A DNA stretch of 38,988 nt from Candidatus Symbiothrix sp. (lineage in GTDB: Bacteria; Bacteroidota; Bacteroidia; Bacteroidales; Azobacteroidaceae): contig JAISKM010000096.1 of the NCBI GenBank assembly GCA_031261285.1, positions 1-38,988 on the forward strand, in the 5' to 3' direction. Position 1 is the first letter of the stretch, and the number at the start of each line of letters is the position of its first letter. Position numbers and translations under genes: made by a program. The notes beneath the pieces were generated by a model. That model saw nothing but the letters and a program-made list of their open reading frames with translations. It ran no database searches and was not told where the DNA came from. This document shows positions 1 through 9,952 of this stretch, piece after piece.

Positions 1-450
1 TTGAAAAACCTTCGCTGGACTATCAGTAATTTGATGGAAGCCGGTGAGAGTGCTACCACTTATGAAGGCTTGGATGTGAATCCTGCTCCTTCGGCCGGTC
101 AACGAGGCTATTACTACACTTGGCTTCAAGCCAAGCCAACAGGCGATGATGATATCTGTAAGAAACACTTAAATCGCTATTACCGCCTTCCCACTGATGC
201 CGACTGGGCCTTACTGATAGCCGGCTATGCGTCGATGACGGAAGAAGAGAAAGCCGCTTGGAAAGGTATTTCTTCACTGGCAGGCTACCGCCACAGTGGC
301 GGCACGTGGCTCAACTGGAATTACAACGGCAAGTGGTGGAGCAGTACGGCTACCGACAAGAGCAATTCCATTGATACCGCCGGCACGTGGGCTGCACCAA
401 CAACCACAGCAGGCTTTTGGCTTTCAGTACGCTGTGTGCGAAACATCTAA
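1..450 (+). CDS. FISUMP-type (Fibrobacter succinogenes major paralogous domain) protein, C-terminal part; 5' end probably outside window
   Basis: Translation contains YRLPTDADW...AGYRHSGGTW...WWSSTA...GFWLSVRCVRNI, typical of the FISUMP C-terminal domain; ORF is open to the window edge. Confidence 0.75.
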   Translation: MKNLRWTISNLMEAGESATTYEGLDVNPAPSAGQRGYYYTWLQAKPTGDDDICKKHLNRYYRLPTDADWALLIAGYASMTEEEKAAWKGISSLAGYRHSGGTWLNWNYNGKWWSSTATDKSNSIDTAGTWAAPTTTAGFWLSVRCVRNI

Positions 451-483
451 GCACACAACTAAACGAACATCCGTTTATATGCT

Positions 484-598
484 GGGCTTTCAGCCCGCAA
501 ACTGGATGGATGTTCACCACCACCACCCCAGGCGATGCCTGGGGCTAGGATATATTACCCTTTCAGGGTAAAAAAAATACCAAGTAGGCTGCAAGCCT
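484..598. repeat. Cluster of four short palindromes (GGGCTttcAGCCC; CCCCAGGcgatgCCTGGGG; TTACCCtttcaGGGTAA; AGGCTgcaAGCCT)
   Basis: Perfect inverted repeats read directly at 484-496, 526-544, 555-571 and 586-598 in noncoding DNA. Confidence 0.8.
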
Positions 599-612
599 TA
601 TATAACCTAGCC

Positions 613-735
613 CAATGGCAACGCCTTGGGTAATGTAATGATCAACGGCAACGTCTTGGGCAATGTGACGGTAATGGCAACGCCTTGGGTAAATGTAATG
701 ATCAACGGCAACGCCTTGGATAATAATTGGTTTAG
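613..735. repeat. Tandem repeat, ~30 bp period, 4 units (core GGCAACGCCTTGGGTAATGTAATGATCAAC)
   Basis: Units begin near 613, 643, 673 and 703 with cores ggcaacgccttggg / ggcaacgtcttggg / ggcaacgccttggg / ggcaacgccttgg. Confidence 0.85.
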
Positions 736-803
736 AAAGAGCACCCGCACGGGTTTTTGTACATAGTTTCGTTTCGTTTTTTTTCCGGTGCGGGTCTCTT
801 TCT
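735..803 (+). repeat. ~70 bp imperfect stem-loop element; inverted copy near 37860-37928
   Basis: agaaagagcacccgcacggg...ccggtgcgggtctctttct arms around a loop containing tttttgtacatagtttcgtttcgttttt; near-identical reverse-complement copy at the other end of the window. Confidence 0.85.
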
Positions 804-1012
804 TTTTTATACCTCATTTTCACTATCTTCGCAGTTACAAATAATAAAAATAGCATAAAAAATTATAAATCCGCAACAGCACAGCCGAGTTTTTGATTTT
901 CGCTAATCAAACACACAGAAAGCATCGAAGTACACTTGCAATATTTCAAATATGAGTTTGCAAGAGAACTATTTGTTTATAAAGTTCAGCATTTGTACAC
1001 CTTATCAATAGA

Positions 1013-2539
1013 TCAAAGTTCCAACACAACAATCGAATGAGCCGGTAGTTGAAGCGTCAGTTCGTCTTTTTTCAGTTTGGCGCCTTTGAAATCTGCCGGT
1101 TTGAGCACGTTCGGATTGTCGAACGTGTTGTGATCGGTGACTGTTTTGGCCGTCAAAATTTGTCCGCTCACTTGGCTTGCTTTCATGCCGGAAAGCTGGA
1201 TGGTTACGTCTTGAGCCGATTTCAAATCCAAATTCGTCAAAGAAATATGAATTTTGCCGTCTTTTTGGGAAGCCGATGCCGAAACAACCGGAACATCTTT
1301 TTCTCTGATCTTTTTTGTTTCACAAACCAAATTTAGCGGTATGGCGGTGGCATCTTGATGAACTGCGTACATTTTGAACACAAAATAAGTTGGCGTCAAC
1401 AGCATTTTGTCGTCTTTCGTCAATATCATGGATTGCAGCACGTTGACAACTTGAGCGATGTTGGTCATTTGAATGCGGCCGGTGTATTTGTTGAAAATAT
1501 TCAGCGTCAATGCCGCAACCATCGCATCGCGCAAGGTGTTTTGTTGGAACAGGAATCCCGGATTGGTGCCCGGCTCCACATCAAACCATGTTCCCCATTC
1601 GTCCACCATCAACCCGATGTTTTTCTTCGGATCGTATGTATCCATGATGGCTGTGTGCTTTTGAATAACTTCTTCTATTTCAAGACTTTTTCCTAACGTC
1701 CAATAGTAGTCATCGCCGGAAAAATCAGTCGCTGAGCCTTTTTGATGCCAATCTTTGATGGTATAATAGTGGAGCGAAAGTCCGTTCATTTTGTTGCCTA
1801 TTTTGTTCATCAAAACATCCGTCCAGTGGTAATCGTAATCACTGGCTCCGCTGGCAATTTTGAACAGTTTATTGTTGTCGAAATTCCGGCAATAGACACT
1901 GTAACGGCGATATTGGTCGGCATAAAATTCGGGAAGCATGTCGCCGCCACAGCCCCAACTCTCGTTTCCTATGCCTAAATATTTGACTTTCCATGGCTTT
2001 TCCCGTCCGTTTTGACGACGCAAATTGGCCATGGGACTGTCGCCGTCGGAGGTCATATATTCCACCCATTTGGCTAATTCTTCTACGGTGCCGCTGCCGA
2101 CGTTTCCGCTAACATAAGGCTCACAACCCAACAATTCGCAGAGATTTAAAAACTCGTGTGTGCCAAAACTGTTGTCTTCTACCACGCCTCCCCAGTTGTT
2201 ATTGACCATTTTAGGTCGTTTTTCGCGCGGGCCAATACCGTCCATCCAATGGTATTCATCGGCGAAACAACCGCCCGGCCAACGCAAATTCGGAATGTGT
2301 AATTCTTTCAACGCGTTGATCACATCCGTGCGATAACCGTTGGTGTTCGGGACAGGCGAATCTTCACCGACCCACAAGCCGCCATAAATACACGAGCCGA
2401 GATGTTCGGCAAAATGACCGTACACATGTTTACTGATTTGCGTGTTTGCATCTTCCGGATGCAAAGTAATCACTGCATTCTGCTGTGCAAACCCATTGGC
2501 ACACACTAAAATTCCGAGTAATACGATTAGTTTTTTCAT
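1013..2539 (-). CDS. GH51-like alpha-L-arabinofuranosidase, secreted
   Basis: [65 protein letters not shown]; signal peptide from the internal Met at 2539 ([19 protein letters not shown]). Confidence 0.9.
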   Translation of the reverse strand: MKKLIVLLGILVCANGFAQQNAVITLHPEDANTQISKHVYGHFAEHLGSCIYGGLWVGEDSPVPNTNGYRTDVINALKELHIPNLRWPGGCFADEYHWMDGIGPREKRPKMVNNNWGGVVEDNSFGTHEFLNLCELLGCEPYVSGNVGSGTVEELAKWVEYMTSDGDSPMANLRRQNGREKPWKVKYLGIGNESWGCGGDMLPEFYADQYRRYSVYCRNFDNNKLFKIASGASDYDYHWTDVLMNKIGNKMNGLSLHYYTIKDWHQKGSATDFSGDDYYWTLGKSLEIEEVIQKHTAIMDTYDPKKNIGLMVDEWGTWFDVEPGTNPGFLFQQNTLRDAMVAALTLNIFNKYTGRIQMTNIAQVVNVLQSMILTKDDKMLLTPTYFVFKMYAVHQDATAIPLNLVCETKKIREKDVPVVSASASQKDGKIHISLTNLDLKSAQDVTIQLSGMKASQVSGQILTAKTVTDHNTFDNPNVLKPADFKGAKLKKDELTLQLPAHSIVVLEL

Positions 2540-2654
2540 GCGACTATTTTTATTGTTGTAATAACGCACAAAGAAAAACAAAAATGGGCAAAGAGTAGAT
2601 AGTATATTGTTCAAATAAATAGAATTTTGTACAATTCGTTATAGAACTTTTTAG

Positions 2655-2891
2655 TTAAATTTTTACGCTTTCCAAATAAACGGTATCGGGGCAAAAGGCG
2701 GCTTCATTGTCCCACTCAATGCTTAATCCGTCGGGGTGTACGGAATTAAACAGCGACAAATCTTTTAACTCGCTGAAAATGCCTTTGTCCAAATAGGGCT
2801 TAACATCAAACAGCTTTACCTCCCCATTTGCAAATGTGAGAAGTAAAGTATAATTTTCTTGTGGCTTTACGTCCTTAACTGTTGGATTCAT
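2655..2891 (-). CDS. DUF2442 domain protein (pairs with DUF4160)
   Basis: FANGEVKLFDVKPYL...GLSIEWDNEAAFCPDTVYLESVKI; small gene adjacent to a DUF4160 gene on the same strand. Confidence 0.8.
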   Translation of the reverse strand: MNPTVKDVKPQENYTLLLTFANGEVKLFDVKPYLDKGIFSELKDLSLFNSVHPDGLSIEWDNEAAFCPDTVYLESVKI

Positions 2892-2897
2892 AACGCT

Positions 2898-3167
2898 TTA
2901 TTTTAATGGTTCAATTTTAAAAATCGGTTGCCCTGTTTTTGCCAATTCCCAATTGGCAAGCAAATCTTCGTTGTGTATCAACATCCACGCTTGCACGAGT
3001 TTTACCTTATCTGATTTCAATTCACCTTCAATAATAGTGCCGTCAAGTATAGAAAACACAGCCCATTCGCCCTGATATTTAACGTGAATATGGGGAATAT
3101 GGTGTCGTATATTGTCGTACTGATAAAGATAAATAATCAATCCATAAAACATTGAAATTGCTGCCAT
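2898..3167 (-). CDS. DUF4160 domain protein
   Basis: HHIPHIHVKYQGEWAVFSILDGTIIEGEL...AWMLIHNEDLLANWELA is characteristic of DUF4160. Confidence 0.85.
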   Translation of the reverse strand: MAAISMFYGLIIYLYQYDNIRHHIPHIHVKYQGEWAVFSILDGTIIEGELKSDKVKLVQAWMLIHNEDLLANWELAKTGQPIFKIEPLK

Positions 3168-3288
3168 AATTTTTTCTATTTAAATTCAGTCTGCAAAGTT
3201 ACGAAAAATAATTCAATATGCCAAGATACATTAAAGTTTTGCCCGGTGATGTTCGCCATTTGGATGCAGTCGGTATTTTTAATTTATT

Positions 3289-6192
3289 TTACTTTTTAAC
3301 TTTCAATTCATCAGGCGCATCACTCGTGAAATAACTACGGACTTCGCTGCTTTTCGTAAACAAATCGGCAACGCGCGCAATCTCAACAGTCGCCTCCGGT
3401 TGGAATTTCGGCGAGTTCATATAGTGTAAAACAGATGACAATAATTGACGGGCAACAAACCGTTTGTCCAAATCGGTTTGCAAATCCAGACTTGTCATTA
3501 TCAGTTTGCCCTTGCCAATTTTCGCTTCAAACAAAGAGCCTGTCTTTCGGCTAAGAAACCACGTGTGAATATGCTGCACTAAGGGTTGAAAACCTTTCGG
3601 AAACTCTGTGAACTGCATGACCTGCGCGCCGTTCACTAATTCCGCCCATTGCAAATTGCTGTGATATTGCGTAGGAAAATCTGTGAAAACAGGATGCTGT
3701 GGATTGAGTAGCATGCCGGTGGTGTGCGGCGGACGCATCTTAAACCACGACGTGTTCCAAAATACCGGCGTGAGTTGCTGTTTCACATCGCGTCCGTATT
3801 CTATTTTTCCGGCAGCCAATAACAGTACATTTCCGCCCTGTTCCAAAGTTTTAACGGCTTTATCATCCAAAGTGTCCGTAATCAACACATTGCCTTTGTC
3901 GAGCGATACCGTTTCGGGATAGACCCAAAAATCCCAATCATTGACAAAAGAAGTACCGGCAATGCTCACTTCCAAATTCAACTGACAAGCTTTGTTGTCA
4001 TTGCGTTGCAGGCTCTGACCCGCAATTTCACCTGCAATCCCCTGAATAGTTCCAACCTCAAAACAATTGCCAACTGGAATATTGACCGGAGCGAAAACAC
4101 CCTTATCAACAATTGCACCTTGCATATCCGTAATTTTCCATTCCACTTGCGCTTGATACATCGGATTGGCTCCAAAGTGTGCGATTTCTACCTGCGCTTT
4201 GAACGGTTCATTGTTTTTAAACACGAATTTCTCCATACGCGTCAATGGGACTGTTGCATTACAAAACCGGCGAAACTGTTTGGCATTGATATAAGGTTTT
4301 TCTTCCCAAAATACGTCCAAAATACCAACTAAGGCGGTTCCCTGTCCGGAATAATCGTTCAAAGCTAAGAGTTGAAAACCGGCATAACCGGGTGTTCGCA
4401 ATGTTTTTTCTATTTCGTGTTTGTAGCAGAGGGCTTGCAACTTGCCGGATGCCATCACAAAATCGTTAGCCAAGTCACTCATATCATTCTCCGCCAGCAC
4501 ATCACGAAAAATTTCAAAGTTTTTTGCTTTATAAACACCGGTGTATTTGCTTATTTCGTTGAAATTAGGGAAGACACACCACTGTCCTGTTTCGTGCGAA
4601 ACATAAGGTTGCGGTACAGTGTCTATCCGGCTACGATAATCCGAAAGGGTTTCGGGCAAATTACCCCAACTCAATCCACGTGCACCCGCTTTCACGTGGT
4701 ATTGATTGTGCGGTTGCCAAGCCCAACCGTTGCCGACCGATGCGCCGGTATACACTTTCCGGGCATCCGTTGCTTTCCAATAATCGACAAATTTGCTCAC
4801 CCAAGGCACCCAATCGCCGGCCGGTTCGTTGCCGCACGCCAACATGCAGAAAGAAGGATAATTGCCGTAAATTTTATTCATCGCTTGCGTTTCCTGCAAA
4901 AGAAACGTATCAATCGCCATGCCACGCCCCAATGCCACACCGTGATTAGGCCAACTCGGCCCTTCGGGTTGCAGATAGATTCCGGCAAGGTCGGCCGCAA
5001 TAAAAGCGGCTTCGGGCGGACAAAACGAATGGAAGCGCATATGATTCAATCCATGGTCACGGCAGGCTTTGAAAACTTTCTTCCACGACTCCACATCCAT
5101 CGGCGCATAGCCGGTCAAAGGAAAATCGCAATTTTCAACGGTTCCCCGCAGCATCGTTTTCCGCCCATTAACATAAAACCATTTGCCTTCAATCTTAAAT
5201 TCCCGCATCCCAAATTGTATGTCCTTTTGGATGGTTTGGTTATCAAAATGGATTGAAGTTTGCAATTTATACAAAGCCGGATCAAACTCATCCCACGTGA
5301 GCATTCCTTCGCCGATATTAAGCAGCAATTCTACAGTGTTTGCCCCCTTGTTTACCACCACATCGGAAGACAGTTCCGGCACACGGTGCTGCTGATCCGA
5401 ATTGAAACTTTTGGCAGACAAAGTAATTTTTACCGGAATGGATTTAGCCGTCTTATTGTCAAGCGAAATAACCACACGAGCCGTTTTTGAATGAATATCG
5501 GGATATACCTGAATCGTTTCCAACCGCACCGAAGCCGCCGAAGCCGTCAGATTGATTTTTCCCACAATGCCATTCCAATTTCCCTGCGTCTGATCGGTAA
5601 TGCTGTGCGAATCAATTCCCGGATTATATTCAGGTTTAATCGTATTATCCACCCGAATCGAAATCGTATGCCGGTTGCCCGCCTGCAGAAAAGCCGTCAA
5701 ATCATAGATGTGAGGCACGCACAAACTGTATTGCGCCTCGTCCACTTGCTTGGAATCAACCCATACGGTCGTTTCAATATGCGCACGCTCCAAAAACAAC
5801 TGTATAGCGCGCCCTTTCCAGTTTTTAGGAACAGTGACCGTAGTCTGATACCACGCCGCCCCGGTATAATGAAAATCAGGCGTCAAAAAGAACGGAAACT
5901 TAACATGGCCCGGCTGCCGATAGCTCGCCATCGCCGGACTGTAATAATAAGTGCTGTCATACATGCTCCCCGTCCATTTCGTCTGCGCCGTCACAACATC
6001 GCCTTTCCGGTTTTCGAGCATGGAACCGGGCAGCGTTAGTTGATCCGTCAACGTTTGGTCATACCACTTTTGAGTAATGCCGGCATCGTCCCGGTCAATC
6101 GCAAAACGCCAAGTTCCGGACAAATCAATCGTTTCCTGAGCAAAAGAAAGCACAGGAAATAGCAACAACATGGACAAGATACAGTTCTTCAT
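3289..6192 (-). CDS. GH2-family beta-galactosidase/beta-glucuronidase-like glycoside hydrolase, secreted
   Basis: Signal peptide MKNCILSMLLLFPVLSFAQ; LSGTWRFAIDRDDAG, AWYQTTVTVPKNWKGRAIQLFLERAHIETTVWVDSKQV, HGLNHMRFHSFCPPEAAFIAADLAGIYLQPEGP, CGNEP. Confidence 0.85.
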   Translation of the reverse strand: MKNCILSMLLLFPVLSFAQETIDLSGTWRFAIDRDDAGITQKWYDQTLTDQLTLPGSMLENRKGDVVTAQTKWTGSMYDSTYYYSPAMASYRQPGHVKFPFFLTPDFHYTGAAWYQTTVTVPKNWKGRAIQLFLERAHIETTVWVDSKQVDEAQYSLCVPHIYDLTAFLQAGNRHTISIRVDNTIKPEYNPGIDSHSITDQTQGNWNGIVGKINLTASAASVRLETIQVYPDIHSKTARVVISLDNKTAKSIPVKITLSAKSFNSDQQHRVPELSSDVVVNKGANTVELLLNIGEGMLTWDEFDPALYKLQTSIHFDNQTIQKDIQFGMREFKIEGKWFYVNGRKTMLRGTVENCDFPLTGYAPMDVESWKKVFKACRDHGLNHMRFHSFCPPEAAFIAADLAGIYLQPEGPSWPNHGVALGRGMAIDTFLLQETQAMNKIYGNYPSFCMLACGNEPAGDWVPWVSKFVDYWKATDARKVYTGASVGNGWAWQPHNQYHVKAGARGLSWGNLPETLSDYRSRIDTVPQPYVSHETGQWCVFPNFNEISKYTGVYKAKNFEIFRDVLAENDMSDLANDFVMASGKLQALCYKHEIEKTLRTPGYAGFQLLALNDYSGQGTALVGILDVFWEEKPYINAKQFRRFCNATVPLTRMEKFVFKNNEPFKAQVEIAHFGANPMYQAQVEWKITDMQGAIVDKGVFAPVNIPVGNCFEVGTIQGIAGEIAGQSLQRNDNKACQLNLEVSIAGTSFVNDWDFWVYPETVSLDKGNVLITDTLDDKAVKTLEQGGNVLLLAAGKIEYGRDVKQQLTPVFWNTSWFKMRPPHTTGMLLNPQHPVFTDFPTQYHSNLQWAELVNGAQVMQFTEFPKGFQPLVQHIHTWFLSRKTGSLFEAKIGKGKLIMTSLDLQTDLDKRFVARQLLSSVLHYMNSPKFQPEATVEIARVADLFTKSSEVRSYFTSDAPDELKVKK

Positions 6193-6310
6193 TTTTGAGC
6201 GAGTGTTATAGTTATGCAAAGGAACAACAAAAAACGATAACTACAAATAAACGATCGTTCACAATCTATGGAAATCTGTACAAATTCAGTTATTTGGAAA
6301 TTCCAAACAG

Positions 6311-6341
6311 TTGCTATTAATAGAATTTTTTCGTACCTTTG
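6311..6341 (+). promoter_or_regulatory. Candidate Bacteroidetes promoter (-33 TTG, -7 TACCTTTG)
   Basis: TTG at 6311-6313 and TACCTTTG at 6334-6341 with a 20 nt spacer, upstream of the efflux genes. Confidence 0.5.
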
Positions 6342-6568
6342 CACCCGAATGAGGTATATAGCCTCACACAAATGAAAAAGCAAACTAAAAATCAGTATCG
6401 TCTTTTTAGTATAGTAACGAGCAAAATCGTTCCTCCACACCATTGGGCAGGAGAATGGGAGATTCCCGAATAACGTCCGGAGACGTCATTGCGGTTCCCG
6501 CCTGCGCGGGAATGACAGTCTGCAATCCCTTCATTATCAATTTACTTTTTAAAATTCATAAATAATAA

Positions 6569-7903
6569 ATGAACAAATTTTCTTTGCTCATAATGTCGCT
6601 GTGTGTGGCATTATGTCCCGCGGGCGCGTATGCCCAAGAATCGGTAGAGACACGGCATACATCGTCTGTACTCACGATAGACGACGTATTTGCGCTTGCC
6701 GACCAAAACAGTAAGTCGTTGCGACCAAGCGCCACCGGCATCCGTGAAGCACACGAAGCCGTGAATGTGGCTAAAAATGCCCGTTTGCCGGAGATTGACG
6801 CCTCTTTGTCGTTCAGTTATTTGGGCGACGGTTATTTGCTCGACCGCGATTTTTCTAATGGAATGACGGCGCCGATACCTCATTTCGGCAATAATTTTTC
6901 GATGGAGGTGTCGCAGGTCATTTATTCGGGTGGCGCGATTTCCAACGGTATTGCCATCGCCAAGTTGCAGGAAGAGAACGCCAAGTTGAGTTTGGAAACG
7001 AACCGTAACACCGTCCGTTTCCGCTTGGTGGGCTATTATCTGGATTTGTTTAAGCAACAAAACCTGCTCCGGGTGTATGAAAAGAATATCGAACAAACCA
7101 AGCAAGTGTTGAAAGATATTCAGGCAAAAGGCAGTGAGGGCATCGTTTTGAAAAATGACATCACCAGATATGAATTGCTGTTGTCCAATCTTGAACTTGC
7201 ACGTACACAAATTCAAAATACGCTGACAATCCTGAATAATAATCTGACAACCACGTTGGGCTTATCTAATACTATAACAATTGAGCCGGATACCGGTTTG
7301 TTGTCACAAGTTTTACCGACAAATAATGAGGGGTATTGGAGAAGCGCAGCCGGTGAACATTCGCCGGAATTAAAACAGTTGGCGTTGGCAGTCAAAATCA
7401 ATGAGCATCAGGATAAAATCATCAAATCGGAGCGATTGCCGAAATTGGCATTGTTTGCCGGCAATCATTTCGATGGTCCGATTACGGTGGAAGTGCCGCC
7501 TCTCGACAAGAATTTGAATTATTGGTATGTGGGCGTAGGCGTCAATTATAAATTATCGTCTTTATATACGACCAAAAAAGCCGTCAATCGCAGCAAATTC
7601 ACAATCAACCGCACCAGAGAGCAATACGACGATGCGAAAGAGCAAACGGAATTGGCAGTGAAAGCGGACTACATCAAGTATTTGGAAACCTACGAGCAAC
7701 TGAATACGCAACAAAAAAGCGTGGAACTCGCCAATCAAAATTATTCTGTGGTCAGCAACCGTTACAAAAACGACATGGCGCTGATTACCGATATGTTGGA
7801 TGCCAGCACGTCCAAATTGTCGGCAGAAGTGCAATTGGCGAATGCACAAATCAATATCATCTTCAATTATTATAAATTGCTTTATATTTCAGGAACACTA
7901 TAA
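6569..7903 (+). CDS. TolC-family outer membrane efflux protein
   Basis: Two coiled-coil OEP repeats; SLSFSYLGDGYLLDRDFSNG...SMEVSQVIYSGGAISNGIAIAKLQ; followed by HlyD and MFS genes. Confidence 0.9.
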   Translation: MNKFSLLIMSLCVALCPAGAYAQESVETRHTSSVLTIDDVFALADQNSKSLRPSATGIREAHEAVNVAKNARLPEIDASLSFSYLGDGYLLDRDFSNGMTAPIPHFGNNFSMEVSQVIYSGGAISNGIAIAKLQEENAKLSLETNRNTVRFRLVGYYLDLFKQQNLLRVYEKNIEQTKQVLKDIQAKGSEGIVLKNDITRYELLLSNLELARTQIQNTLTILNNNLTTTLGLSNTITIEPDTGLLSQVLPTNNEGYWRSAAGEHSPELKQLALAVKINEHQDKIIKSERLPKLALFAGNHFDGPITVEVPPLDKNLNYWYVGVGVNYKLSSLYTTKKAVNRSKFTINRTREQYDDAKEQTELAVKADYIKYLETYEQLNTQQKSVELANQNYSVVSNRYKNDMALITDMLDASTSKLSAEVQLANAQINIIFNYYKLLYISGTL

Positions 7904-7905
7904 GG

Positions 7906-7980
7906 TTCGACCCCTTTGGGGTCGTATGTTTATAACAAAATATGTCATTCTATAAATATCTGACCCCATAGGGGTCAAAT
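7906..7980. repeat. MITE-like intergenic element with two perfect hairpins
   Basis: CGACCCCtttGGGGTCG (7908-7924) and TGACCCCataGGGGTCA (7961-7977) around an AT-rich core. Confidence 0.8.
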
Positions 7981-8001
7981 ATCATTAAAAAATTACAAAT
8001 T

Positions 8002-9033
8002 ATGAATAAGAGAAATAAAAAAATAATCATCAATATTGTTGTTATCGCGCTGATTGTGTGCGGGATAGCATGGATTGCCTCGCTGTTTATACATGTGGGT
8101 GGCGAATACACTAATAATGCTTATGTCAACCGCGACAGGGTGGTGCTGTCGAGCCGTGTGCAAGGTTTTGTGAAAAAGATTTATTTTGATGAATTTCAGC
8201 CTGTGCACAAGGGCGATACGCTGGCGGTGATTGAAGATGCCGAGTTTCGTCTGCGTGTGGCGCAAGCGGAAGCCGATTATCAAAACGCTTTGTCGGGAAA
8301 ATCGGCGATGGCAACGACCATTCACACCACGCAAAACAATATTTCCGTGTCGGATGCCGGACTTGAAGAAATGCGGATTTTGCTGCAAAACGCGGAAAAA
8401 GATTACCTGCGTTATCAAAAACTGTTGGCGGAAGCGGCGGTTACTCAGCAACAATACGATGGCGTGAAAACGAATTACGATGCGATGCGCGCTAAATACG
8501 AGATGTTGGTGCGTCAAAAACAAACGACCTCTCTCGTTAAAACCGAACAGACGCAACGTTTAGACCAAACGGTGTCCGGCATCAAATTGGCGGAAGCAGC
8601 GTTGGAAATCGCCAAACTGAATTTGTCTTATACGATTATTTTGGCACCTTGCGATGGAACGACCGGGCGCAAAACCATTCAGGAGGGCGAATTAGTGATG
8701 CCGGGTCAACACTTACTTACAGTGGTAAGCGACGAGAACAAATGGGTGGAGGCAAATTTTAGGGAAACACAAATGCAGCACATTCATTCAGGCAGTCAGG
8801 TGGCGATAGAAATTGACGCCTTCCCCGGTCGTAAGTTTGAAGGCGTTGTCGCCTCTATTTCCAACGCTTCCGGTGCGCAATATTCGCCGGTTTCGCCCGA
8901 CCATTCCGTCGGCAACTTCGTGAAAGTGGAACAGCGCATTCCGGTGAAAATCCGTTTTACGGAGGGCAATGATGCGGCTGTGCTTGCACAGTTGACTTCG
9001 GGGATGAATGTGGAGTGTAAAGTCAAATATTAG
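8002..9033 (+). CDS. HlyD/EmrA-family membrane fusion (periplasmic adaptor) protein
   Basis: GGEYTNNAYVNRDRVVLSSRVQGFVKKIYFDEFQPVHKGDTLAVIEDAEFRLRVAQAEADYQNA; LSYTIILAPCDGTTGRKTIQEGELVMPGQ. Confidence 0.93.
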   Translation: MNKRNKKIIINIVVIALIVCGIAWIASLFIHVGGEYTNNAYVNRDRVVLSSRVQGFVKKIYFDEFQPVHKGDTLAVIEDAEFRLRVAQAEADYQNALSGKSAMATTIHTTQNNISVSDAGLEEMRILLQNAEKDYLRYQKLLAEAAVTQQQYDGVKTNYDAMRAKYEMLVRQKQTTSLVKTEQTQRLDQTVSGIKLAEAALEIAKLNLSYTIILAPCDGTTGRKTIQEGELVMPGQHLLTVVSDENKWVEANFRETQMQHIHSGSQVAIEIDAFPGRKFEGVVASISNASGAQYSPVSPDHSVGNFVKVEQRIPVKIRFTEGNDAAVLAQLTSGMNVECKVKY

Positions 9034-9079
9034 GGTTAGTTATAAAAAAATTGTATCTTTGCGAATTATTTTACTCATT

Positions 9080-9805
9080 ATGAAAACAAAAATTTTAGCA
9101 TTTGTATTGCTTTTCAGTCCATTTTTGGCAGTTGCACAAATGGACAGCACCACGCACATAAGAATACAACTCAGGGGTGGATATGCCGACCAAACAGCCA
9201 CAACAGGCGCGGCATCCATTAGTGCTGCGGTTTCGCAGGGCTCAAGTTGGAATGTTGGATTGACACTTGGTGCCGCTCTCAATAGGAATTGGGAAGTGGG
9301 CGTGGGAGTTGAATATCAACGCCAGAAAATGGAAACAACGTCAAGCCTGTTTTTGCCATTTGGTGACGAGACATGGATGGCGCAAGGGCTTACCGAAACA
9401 AAAGTTTCTGCGCCGGTATTTAGCTTATACTCTGCCTATTATTTGCACTTGTGTAACAGACTTTACCTCACGCCACGTTTAATGGTCGGATATGGAAATG
9501 CCAAAAGAGAGAACAGGGACATAATAGCTACTATGACCTCATTTCCCACTGAACATTATATTACCCTCAGCTCAGGCTCTATTATGAAAAGTGGTGTTAG
9601 AGAGACCTCTTCCGAATACGAATACGAATACTTTGGCGTGCAACTATCACCGGAATTACAATATTTTTTTAACGACAATATTGGTGTTTCGCTTGGATTA
9701 GGCGGCATACAACTTGCTTTTGTTGATTGGGCGTGGGATAGCAAACAATGGATTGCCGATTTCAGCCCTGCATATTGGAAATTAGGGCTGGTTTTAGCCT
9801 TTTAG
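9080..9805 (+). CDS. Outer-membrane beta-barrel protein
   Basis: Signal peptide MKTKILAFVLLFSPFLAVAQ; alternating strands; ends YWKLGLVLAF; internal start preferred over 9008 because that extension overlaps the upstream gene. Confidence 0.75.
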   Translation: MKTKILAFVLLFSPFLAVAQMDSTTHIRIQLRGGYADQTATTGAASISAAVSQGSSWNVGLTLGAALNRNWEVGVGVEYQRQKMETTSSLFLPFGDETWMAQGLTETKVSAPVFSLYSAYYLHLCNRLYLTPRLMVGYGNAKRENRDIIATMTSFPTEHYITLSSGSIMKSGVRETSSEYEYEYFGVQLSPELQYFFNDNIGVSLGLGGIQLAFVDWAWDSKQWIADFSPAYWKLGLVLAF

Positions 9806-9880
9806 ATGATTCATATACAAAACAGCATGCAAACTAAACAACTCATTCATAGTCATTTCTGATTGAATATTTCCCAATAT

Positions 9881-9930
9881 CGTCCCGCAGGGACGGCACT
9901 TTATTAACCGTATGCTTTAGCGTACGGTTA
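9881..9930. repeat. Pair of intergenic palindromes
   Basis: CGTCCCgcaGGGACG (9881-9895) and TAACCGTAtgctttagcgTACGGTTA (9905-9930). Confidence 0.75.
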
Positions 9931-9952
9931 AACAAATATACAAATTTATTAT

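Noticed and set aside
613-735. CRISPR array
   Set aside because: The 30 bp units are contiguous with no unique spacers, and no cas genes are present.
4372-5256. 294 aa plus-strand ORF
   Set aside because: Entirely antisense to the clear GH2 gene; composition is a by-product of the opposite-strand codons and shows no recognisable domain.
6373-6474. 33 aa ORF MKKQTKNQYRLFSIVTSKIVPPHHWAGEWEIPE upstream of the efflux genes
   Set aside because: Too short and without a recognisable family; might be a leader peptide but nothing beyond position supports it.
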